DNA from: a virus
Length of the DNA: 50,597 bases
Reading direction: 5' to 3' (one strand)
IMG/VR virus record: IMGVR_UViG_3300022935_000028
Span: 1-50,597 of that record
The position numbers were made by a program, and so were the translations under genes. Position 1 is the first letter of the stretch; each line of letters starts with the position of its first letter. Shown piece by piece: positions 15,533-24,500 of this stretch. The notes under the pieces were generated by a model. The model did not search any database. It was not told where the DNA came from and saw only the letters and a list, made by a program, of their open reading frames with translations.

Positions 15533-15550
15533 TACAAAGTAAAGTATAAT
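15522..15550 (+). promoter_or_regulatory. perfect consensus sigma70 promoter for the heptose operon
   Basis: TTGACA (15522-15527), 17-base spacer, TATAAT (15545-15550): both hexamers and spacing match the bacterial consensus exactly. The expected start of transcription is about 15557, which is the A of the hldE ATG, so the hldE message would have no leader. This promoter needs no phage factor and should fire as soon as DNA enters. Confidence 0.92.
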
Positions 15551-15556
15551 AAACTT

Positions 15557-16696
15557 ATGAAAGTCTTAGTTATTGGCGACATAATTACTGATAGATATAT
15601 TTACGGTACTTCAGAACGTCTAAGTCCCGAGGCACCTGTGCCTATTGTTAGACAAAAACGTATTGAAGAAACTGTAGGCGGAGCAGGATTAGTTTACGAA
15701 AACTTAAAAAGTTTAGGTGTAGATGTAGAACTTTATGATAGCGGCTGGCGCAGGAGTTTAAAAACTCGTGTAATTTGTGATGGACATTATGTTACACGCA
15801 TAGACGATGACTTTATTGTTCCAGGTAACGAATTCCTAGACAATATAAAACTTGTTAACTTTAGCAAATACGATTATGTAATACTAAGTGATTATAATAA
15901 AGGTACATTAGACTATGCAATTGAGATCATTGCACACATTAACAAATTTAATTGTAAAGTTATTGTAGATCCTAAACGTCAAGCTAGACATTATGAGGGT
16001 GCTTGGTTAGTTAAACCTAATAGTTCTGAATTTGAAGGCTTAGGATTTACAAAATGGCTAGGTAATATTATAACTACAAATGCTGCTAATCCTGTAATAG
16101 CAGAAATTGACAAAGAATATTATACTGTATCAGTGGACCCTGTAGAAGTATCAGACGTAACAGGAGCAGGCGACTGTTTTTTAGCAGGGTTTGTATATGG
16201 GTTATCTAGAGGATATAATTACAAAACTTGTTTAGAGATGGCAGTTAAAGGTTCTACAAAAAGTGTAAAGCATACTGGTACTTATATTCTTAAAGTAGAA
16301 GATTTAGAAGAACGTGTCATTTTTACAAATGGAGTGTTTGATATATTACACAAAGGACATTTTGAATTATTAAATGAAGCACGTAGTTTAGGCGACAAAT
16401 TAATTGTAGGTATTAACTCAGACGCTAGTGTAAAGAGATTAAAAGGCGAATTACGTCCAATTAATGATGTTACAAGACGAATTGCACAGTTAGAAATGTT
16501 ACCTTGGGTAGACGAGGTAGTTGTGTTTGAAGACGATACTCCATATAATTTAATTAAAAAAATAAAACCACACACTATAGTAAAAGGTGGTGATTATACT
16601 ATAGATACAGTTGTAGGAAATGATTTAGCTAATGTACATTTAGTAAAAACTGTTGAAGGTTATTCTACAACTAGCATAATAGAGGCAGCATTATGA
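15557..16696 (+). CDS. hldE: bifunctional heptose 7-phosphate kinase / heptose 1-phosphate adenylyltransferase
   Basis: HldE phosphorylates D-glycero-D-manno-heptose 7-phosphate at C1 and later adenylates the 1-phosphate to ADP-heptose. Residues 1-246 are a PfkB/ribokinase domain: VIGDIITDRYIYG, SPEAPVPIV, GGAG at 41-44, VILSDYNKG, and the anion hole with catalytic Asp VTGAGD (D206). Residues 254-379 are the cytidylyltransferase-like domain: TNGVFDILHKGH with the HxGH motif at 265-268, GINSDASVKRLKG, VKGGDY and EGYSTTSII. These match E. coli HldE closely in both halves, but the protein is about 100 residues shorter (379 against 477); the missing parts are in the kinase domain. The next gene overlaps its stop by four bases. 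An active enzyme is likely; reduced kinase specificity is possible. Confidence 0.95.
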   Translation: MKVLVIGDIITDRYIYGTSERLSPEAPVPIVRQKRIEETVGGAGLVYENLKSLGVDVELYDSGWRRSLKTRVICDGHYVTRIDDDFIVPGNEFLDNIKLVNFSKYDYVILSDYNKGTLDYAIEIIAHINKFNCKVIVDPKRQARHYEGAWLVKPNSSEFEGLGFTKWLGNIITTNAANPVIAEIDKEYYTVSVDPVEVSDVTGAGDCFLAGFVYGLSRGYNYKTCLEMAVKGSTKSVKHTGTYILKVEDLEERVIFTNGVFDILHKGHFELLNEARSLGDKLIVGINSDASVKRLKGELRPINDVTRRIAQLEMLPWVDEVVVFEDDTPYNLIKKIKPHTIVKGGDYTIDTVVGNDLANVHLVKTVEGYSTTSIIEAAL

Positions 16697-17523
16697 AAAT
16701 ATTAGTAACAGGATACAAAGGGTTTATAGGTGCAAACATTGCACAATATTTACAAGCACAAGGCCACGAAGTAGAAGGATGGGACTATGTACCCAATGCT
16801 ATTCCAGATCCAGAAGGCTATGACTGGGTAGTACACTTAGGTGCAAATAGTTCTACAACAGAAACAGATGTTGAGCTTATATTAGAACAAAATTTAGAAA
16901 TGAGTACTAGACTTGTACAAGCTTGTGGTCATTTTGGTGTAAATTTACAATATGCATCTAGCGCAAGTGTGTATGGTAGCTGGAAACCTACACATTTTAA
17001 AGAAGATGGACCTCTCTTACCACAATCTCCATATGCTTGGAGTAAGTATTTGTTTGACAGGTTTGTAAATCAATATAAAGACGAATTTGATATTACAATA
17101 CAAGGCTTCCGTTATTTTAATGTATACGGACAATACAATGAAGAACAAAAGGGTAATATGGCTAGTCCGTTTACTAAGTTTACAAAACAAGCAAAAGAAG
17201 AAGGTTACATTGAATTGTTTAAAGGTTCAGAAAACTATTTAAGAGATTTTATTTGTGTAGAAGATGTTTGTCGTGTACACGAAAAGATGTTTGACGTTAA
17301 AGAATCAGGTATTTGGAATGTAGGAACAGGTCGTGCAGTAAGTTTTAAAACTGTGGCAGATTGTATATCAAGAAAATACGGATCAACAATTAGCTTTATT
17401 GAAATGCCAGAAAATTTAAAAGGACAATACCAAGAGTTTACTTGTGCAAACTTGACCAAGCTAAACAATACTATAGACATAGAATGGACAAAAATAGAGG
17501 ATTATATAAATGCAGCGTCTTGA
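16693..17523 (+). CDS. hldD: ADP-L-glycero-D-manno-heptose 6-epimerase
   Basis: The last pathway enzyme: it converts ADP-D,D-heptose to ADP-L,D-heptose with bound NADP. 276 residues (E. coli HldD 310). The Rossmann start is GYKGFIG (residues 7-13), and the SDR catalytic pair is Y114-x3-K118 in SPYAWSKYLFD. Stretches specific to HldD rather than general sugar epimerases are FRYFNVYG ... KGNMASPF, LFKGSENYLRDFICVEDV, NVGTGRAVSF and LKGQYQEFTCANLTKL. Nearly all are shared position by position with the E. coli enzyme as I remember it. It overlaps hldE by four bases, and its end overlaps the next gene by 14 bases, so the operon is tightly coupled. Confidence 0.95.
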   Translation: MKILVTGYKGFIGANIAQYLQAQGHEVEGWDYVPNAIPDPEGYDWVVHLGANSSTTETDVELILEQNLEMSTRLVQACGHFGVNLQYASSASVYGSWKPTHFKEDGPLLPQSPYAWSKYLFDRFVNQYKDEFDITIQGFRYFNVYGQYNEEQKGNMASPFTKFTKQAKEEGYIELFKGSENYLRDFICVEDVCRVHEKMFDVKESGIWNVGTGRAVSFKTVADCISRKYGSTISFIEMPENLKGQYQEFTCANLTKLNNTIDIEWTKIEDYINAAS

Positions 17524-17911
17524 AGGATTTGTTAAAAAAGGTTGGGGCTACGAATTAATTTGGGCTACTAACGACAAATACTGCGGTAAAATTTTAGTAT
17601 TTGAAAAAGCAGGAAATATGTTTAGTATGCATTTCCATAAAGAAAAAGATGAAACTTGGTTTGTAAATTCTGGTAAATTTAGAGTGCGCTGGATCGATAC
17701 AACAAACGCTAAACTTCACGAAAAAGATTTAGGTGAAGGCGAAACCTGGCACAATCCTCCATTGCAACCACATCAGATAATAGCACTTGTAGACGGTAGT
17801 AGTCTTACTGAAGTAAGTACAGCAGATAGTGTTGAAGACAACTATCGTGTTGCACCCGGAGACAGTCAAAGAGCACAAGAAGAATTAGAGAAAGACGAAT
17901 CAAATGGCTGA
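17510..17911 (+). CDS. small cupin (sugar-phosphate isomerase-like)
   Basis: 133 residues, one cupin barrel. Motif 1 is complete, G-x5-HFH-x4-E-x6-G (GNMFSMHFHKEKDETWFVNSG split across residues about 35-55), giving two His and one Glu as metal ligands. A second-half His is offered by NPPLQPHQI. The start GWGYELIW and overall length resemble the stand-alone cupins related to the mannose-6-phosphate isomerase type II domain found in sugar gene clusters. It lies between hldD and gmhB, overlapping both, so it probably acts on a sugar phosphate or nucleotide sugar of the same pathway. It cannot be assigned as the missing GmhA, which belongs to the unrelated SIS fold, but a replacement isomerase role is a testable idea. 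Confidence 0.88.
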   Translation: MQRLEGFVKKGWGYELIWATNDKYCGKILVFEKAGNMFSMHFHKEKDETWFVNSGKFRVRWIDTTNAKLHEKDLGEGETWHNPPLQPHQIIALVDGSSLTEVSTADSVEDNYRVAPGDSQRAQEELEKDESNG

Positions 17912-18518
17912 AATTTATTGGGGTGATGAATCACAACAACCAAACTATATTGCACCTAAATGTGTTGTAGGATTAGATCGTGATGGTGTTATAAACGTAG
18001 ACATTGGCGACTATGTTTATAAAATAGAAGATTTTGAATTTGAAGAAGGAAGTCTAGAAGCAATAGTAAAACTTAGACGTTTAGGCCATAAGGTTGCTAT
18101 TATAACAAATCAAGGCGGCATTGAAAAAGGTATATACACCCAAGACGATGTTGACACTATACATAATTATATGCTTGACGAATTTGGTAAGGCTGGATGT
18201 AGCAGTATTGATGGCTTATACTACAGTGCAAGTAGTGCCAAAAATGATATGTATGCAAAACCAAATATAGGAATGTTTAAACGCTGTGAAAAAGAAGTTC
18301 CGCACGTAAAATTTTCTAAAGGATTTTACGTAGGCGATAGGATACGCGACTTAAAAGCAGCAATGAAAATAGGCGCAAGACCAATTCTAGTGCGTACTGG
18401 GCACGGTAAAGAAACAGAAGAATTAATTAACAAACGTTTTACATATCAAAAGATAAAAAAAGCGACAAAAGTTTTTGACAACCTAGCCGCTTTTGTTGAT
18501 TATTTAGAAACGCTTTAA
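17904..18518 (+). CDS. gmhB: D-glycero-D-manno-heptose 1,7-bisphosphate 7-phosphatase-like HAD enzyme
   Basis: 204 residues, HAD superfamily. The DRDGVIN motif (D25, D27) is the phosphoryl-accepting site; TNQGG (68-72) is motif II; KP (119-120) gives the motif III Lys; GDRIRD (144-149) is motif IV. The order and the LDRDGVINVDIGDYVYK opening fit GmhB, which removes the 7-phosphate between the two HldE steps. Odd point: in typical GmhB a Cys/His zinc loop sits between motif II and the Lys; here that loop is YYSASSAKNDMYAKP with no Cys or His. The start overlaps the cupin by eight bases. The stop overlaps the convergent giant gene by four bases (18515-18518). The pathway role rests on family plus operon context. 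Confidence 0.9.
   Translation: MAEIYWGDESQQPNYIAPKCVVGLDRDGVINVDIGDYVYKIEDFEFEEGSLEAIVKLRRLGHKVAIITNQGGIEKGIYTQDDVDTIHNYMLDEFGKAGCSSIDGLYYSASSAKNDMYAKPNIGMFKRCEKEVPHVKFSKGFYVGDRIRDLKAAMKIGARPILVRTGHGKETEELINKRFTYQKIKKATKVFDNLAAFVDYLETL
18458..18494 (-). terminator. probable intrinsic terminator for the 2174-residue gene, inside the gmhB 3' end
   Basis: On the minus strand AAAAGCG pairs with CGCTTTT across a 23-base loop, and the stem runs into a seven-base T run. It lies about 20 bases past the stop of the giant gene at 18515, inside the convergent gmhB gene. The long loop makes it weaker than the hairpins at 2345 and 6616. Confidence 0.5.
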
Positions 18519-21500
18519 GCCTGCGCTTCACCCCATCTTAAAATTAAGTTAGCATCAATAGGGCTACCACTAACTTTATATACGTTAATTGCAAGCACAT
18601 CAGGACCGTTTGGATATGTACCTCGGCCTCCTAATGGTGTGTTTGTTAATTCTTTCAATTCTGAAAAATCAACAGTTGCTCTTTCTCCTGGAGCAGCAAT
18701 AAACGAAAATACTGTTTCCCCCGGTTCTGCATATTGTGCAGTACTTAGATTGAATACCGTATTAGAACCTGATGAAATACTTTGTGTGGATGTAGCATTG
18801 TAAAATACTTCATAGAAGGTTGTCCCACCATAGGTAATTTCATTTATTTGAGAAATTCTTGTACCTGCTGGCCAACTAGTATCACTACTATCAACTTCTG
18901 TATTTAACCCTACTCCGGCTGCTTCAGCAGCTTGCCAACTTGTTTGAGTATATGGCAGGTTGTTTGTTTTACCATATGTGGATCCAGTTCTTGCTTTAGT
19001 CATTGTGACTGTTTGAGTACCGCTAACGTCATTGCCGCCGGGCCCATTATAATCATTACTGACAGTTATTCTTGCAAAATATTCAAAATTGCCATAGCTA
19101 CTTAAACCATATTCATTATAATAACTTATACTTTGAATGGTTGTTCCTCCTGGAAAACTACCAGTCGAAACGCCTGTAATAGTGTCACCAACATTGATAT
19201 CGTTATTAAGAACGTCATTTGTAGTAATATAAAATCTGTCATTACCATCTTCTAATGTGTCTTGGTTGTTATTGCCTATTCTCTGTTGTAGATTAAATGT
19301 TCCACTTATTGCGCCTGCTACAACTGAATTACTATCAGTTACAACATTTGCCGTACCCCAGTTAATACCGCCGCCTGAAGCAATTTGTGCAAAACTTGGC
19401 TGTCCACCTTGTGCAAGTCCACTTAGTCCTGACCAGTTAACATCGGCCGGATTTTCAGGATAGTTATTAGGATTAAGCACACCTTCAACAACAATGCCGC
19501 CCAATGCAGTATAATCTGAAGTAACTTCTAAACTCTGTAACAGTAACTGGGCTCTGTTTAGTAGTTCACGCTCGCCTAAATCACCAACAAGAGCGTTTGA
19601 TACTGAAGGTGACAGTCTAATCAAGAATGCTGTTTGTTTAGTTGTACTAACTTCGATTCCTGTTTCAGCGTATGAGAAAATGTAACCACGATCTTCGTCA
19701 AAACCACCGTCTGTTAGGAACGCAGAACCCCAGTGGCTAATTAATGGTGTAATAGTTTGTGAAATTAATATTACACCTGTTCTTGCTAGATGAGTTGCAG
19801 CAGCACCTGCTACATATTGTCTAGTTGCTCCTGCTTGGAAATTCTCAAATGTTGCACCTCTAATACAACCAGTTAATCGATTACTTGTATCATCTTTTCC
19901 GGTAAAGTCTATAATTTCATTATCTATATACACAGTTCCTGATTCAGGAAAGAAACTACTGTCAACTAATGGTATAAAGTTTTGATCAGAGGACATATCT
20001 GCTGCAAGTTTGCCGTTTGGTCCTTCGTTTGTAACTTCATAACGTACAGGCAAGTTACCTGAACGCATAAATGCTTCTGTGTTTACGTTTGAATTACGCA
20101 TTCTGTGACAGAATACAAAATTACCATCTGAGCCACGTAACATAAAATCAATAAATCCAGCACCGTACCAACTGTATTGAATACCAATCATCTGCATCTT
20201 AGCAATATCAATATCGTATCCGCTTGGCCCTGTACCATCTAAACGATCTAGATTAAAATCACGCTGTTTAACTTTTTTGTCTACAACAAGGTTAGCTTTA
20301 GTACCAGTAATATTAACAACGCCGCGCCAGTCCGGAGTAACAGTTAGTTCTGTTTGACTGTTTACGTGTGTAACAACGTGTGTCATACCTTTGATAATAA
20401 TCCTATCCCCTGCATTTAACTGGTCACGGAATCTTGTGTTTGTACCTGTTACTAAGTTGTCATCTACTTGCATAGCAATAGTGCCTGCTAACTGACGTGT
20501 ACCTGTACGCTGATTTACACTTACATTTGTGCCGTCGTATTCCCAGAAAATACCATTTTGATCATCAAAGATACCCGAACGTACTGTAGCACCGTGCCAA
20601 CTAACAACACTCATTTGGGCTCCAAAACCGAGCACCGCATTTGTTGAACCTAATCTACGTTGTGCTCTAATTTTAAACGTTCTTTCGTCAACAATTTCTG
20701 CAACTTCATAATCAAATCTTGGAGGAACTGCTGTTTCATTTCCGCTGTTATAACCTGGAGTTTCTACACCTAGTATTCTAATTATACCACCTTGTTGTAC
20801 GCCGTGATCATTGTCATCAGTTACTACAGTAATTAATGATCCTACTTCAACGTCTTCTGCTGTTAAGCTACGCAAATCGTATGATGGTGCAAATAGCGCA
20901 CCAGTAGTATACATAATACCTTTACCTGACTGGTAACGAATATACTTTTTACTTTGACGTATTGCTTGCGCACCGTGTTGCGGGCCGCCTGTGCCTAACT
21001 GCACACCACCGTCATATGGTCTATGAATAAAGAATGAATCCGGTCTTGGATATACTGACCCTTCGATAGGTAGAGAATTAAGTGTTCCAGTGTCTATAGT
21101 TCCTTCTGCTCTTGCTTGGAATTCTAAAGTATCAATAGCAGGAATATTTGTTACAATATGTGATCCTGCCGCAAGATTGTGATTGTTTACGCCGTCATCT
21201 GATGTTATAGATGTAATAAAAGTATTTCCAGGAACAAGTCCGTGTGCATTTGGAAACTGTACTTGTAAAGTAGCTAACGCACCATATGTAATAGCTGTTG
21301 CAGCAGGCATAGCAGCAGTTGATGCTTCAGACATAGTTATTGTTGATATTAAATCAAAATAATTTCCGTATGCTGCTTCTTCATAACTTAACTGGGTGCT
21401 TGTAATTCCTCCAGAGGGATTTACATTTTGTACACGAATTATTAAATCATTTAATGGTGTTATTCCACCTAATTGACTACCAGGAATTACAATTCTATTA

Positions 21501-24500
21501 CCAATTTCATAACCAGTACCGTTATTAGTAATCAAAAGATTGCTATACTGTGCATTGTCTCTTAAAATACTAAATTCTGCGTTAGATCCTGTATTAGGAT
21601 CATTTACGCCTAACACGTCAATATAAATTCCGATTGGCTCGTAACCAGTACCACTAGTTGATATTCCGGTTATATTTCCTGTAACTAAGCTATCAATACT
21701 AGTTACTGTAATTGTTACATCATTGGCTGGAGATTCTCCGCCAAATACTGTTCCTGCAATAACTAACTCTTGTCCAACATTGTAGCCGCTTCCTGGAGTT
21801 TGTAAATCACCTACATACACTGCTGCGTTTTGACTTACATTAAATGTTGCTCCTGTACCTATTATATGTATAGCTGCTTGTTCTACAGTTTCACCATTAA
21901 AAGGAGTTCCAGATACTGTAAAATTAGTAATAGATCCATTGCCATCAACGTTATCTATAACAATAGTACAATCGTGAGTAGGTGAAAGGCCGCCTAAATC
22001 TGTGCCAGCTATTGTAAAATTTTCTGTTGCAAGATAGTTTACACCTGCATTTACAAATTCAGCTGAATATGTTGTACCGCTAGATGTAATATTAATTATT
22101 GCACTAGCACCAGATACAGACGTTGTAGTATATGTTACTCCGAAATATTCTCTAAAACTGTTAGGAGCAGTACCAGCAGTTGAAATTGAAGTAATGCCGC
22201 CATTTACATCTACTGCATCTACTGAAATATATAATGCTTGCACAGGGCTTGCTAAATCAGATAAAATACTTCCATCTACTTTTAATAAATCACCGACTAC
22301 ATATCCTGTACCTGCTATTGCTACTGTTGTAGAAGTAAAGTTATTATTTTCAAAGCTTATATTAAAACTTGCGCCTTCGCCAGTGCCTCCTGAATACGTT
22401 GCAGTTAATCCTGTAATATATTGATCTGTATTAATATGTGTTCCGAAGATATCAGCAGAAGCAATAGAATTTGCGCTATCTAAAACATCTGTAACTATTA
22501 TTAATGCATCGTGTTCGGGAGATGTTCCTCCTAAACTTGTGCCAGGAATAATAATTCTATCACCTATTTCATATCCTTCGCCGCCGTCATTTGCAATAGC
22601 GTCTAATACATATGTAAAACTAGAATCCGAAGCAAATGATATATCAAATCTTGCATTTTCCCCAATTGAGTCGCCATTATTGCCTGTTAAATTTGTATAC
22701 TGTGTTCTATTTCCTATTACAGGTTCTGTAAAAGGACTATTAAATGTAATAGTATTTCCTGCTATACTTTGAACATAGATTGCATATCCGTCGCCTCTAT
22801 CAAATGCTAAATCTTCAACTATTCCAGTAACGTTTTGTACATCAACTTGAGAAGTACCTGCTTGCACATCACCTTCAGTTAAAGCAGTTAGATATAGGCC
22901 ACCTCCTGCACTTTGATCAACAACACCAGTAACCTGAGAACCTAAAGGAATAGCACCATTTGCAGCTACAAGCGGAGCACCAATTGACGGCGCTTGATCG
23001 TCAAACGGAATAATAGTTGATCCTTGTAATACTGCTAGTTGGGTTACCATTGAACCTGCAGAGCCATTACTAACAACTTGTATATCAGGATTACCTATAC
23101 TTGCTCCAGTATAAAATCCAGCTTGTCTTAGCTGAGTATAAGTTGTGCTTAAAACATCTCCGTTAGTTGTTCCAACCTTTGATTTTGCAAAATATTGAAA
23201 CTGTGTTGGACTTACAATATTAACAATTACAAAAGATCCTTCAGCTCTTGCTGCACCAACTACACTATCTTCTAGTGCTTTAATTGTAATTGGAGTTCCT
23301 ACTCCAAAACCGTGAGCGCCATTTGTTGTCACAGTAATTAATGATTGGCCGACTCCGCCTGTGCCAGAAGAAGCATCTGTAGTTACAGTTACTACAGGAG
23401 TGTCTGTACCTGGTAATTCATAAATTGACGGATAACCTCTTAGAGTACCAATCGCCGCCCATTTTGTAGGCTGTAACCCATACTCAAAGTCAGCGTCAAG
23501 CATTGATAATGGATTTGCAACACGATTACGTTCAATAGCATCAGTACCAAAATCATAAGGTCTAGTAGTTACAACACTTTTACCATTTTCTATTCGTTCA
23601 ACAAAAATTTGTATTTCGTCGTCTGCACTGTGAGTAGATGTATCATAATTTAGTTCAATAGTTGTAACCGCATCAGTAGTTTGTAAATATGTGCCAAAAT
23701 CACTATCAGTAGTTGAATCGTTAATTAATACTTTTGCACCAGTAGCAACGTTTGTAAAATTATACATAACTTCGCTTCGTGTTGCATTTGATATAAGCAA
23801 TAATTCGTCTGCATTATAACGCCCTTGTATTTTTACATAACCTAATCCAATTGGAACTAAAACAGGTTGTGCAGTTAATCCATTACTTATTACATCAACA
23901 GTATTAAATGCAAGAGTTTTAATTTTTGCAGGGGCGCCTGCGGTAATAGCATTTGTTGTTGCACTCACAAATGTGTGTGTACTTGTATCCGAACTTACAC
24001 CTACATTAACTGTAATAGTAGTGCTTGTTGTACTAGTCACAGCAACAGGAGCATAATAAAATTTGTCTTTGCCGTATTCATTAGGTACACCTGATCTTCG
24101 AGGATAAGGATGAAGTGTAGCATTTCCGTCTAAACCGCAAGTAAAAGTAAGTCCTGCTGGCGCAATTTGTATTTCGTCTCCAGTACTAATACTATGAGCA
24201 CCTATTGTTAAAACCATTTCTCCTGTAGACGGGTTATAGTTTGCTCCTGAAGGTGTGTAACTTAGTGCAGTAACAGTTTTTGTTGCGTCTATAGTTTGAC
24301 TAACTTCAGTATTTAATGCAGAAAATGCACTGTTTGTAAATATATAATCTGTAATTAATCTTTGTATAAAATTATGTGCTGCAATTTCAGGTCCGCGATC
24401 TCCGTCGACCTGAGCTACTGTTTGATCCCAATAATACTTGATTACATTTCTAATAGATTGGTTGCCACCGTATCGCAAATCTTCTAAATATGCATCGATA

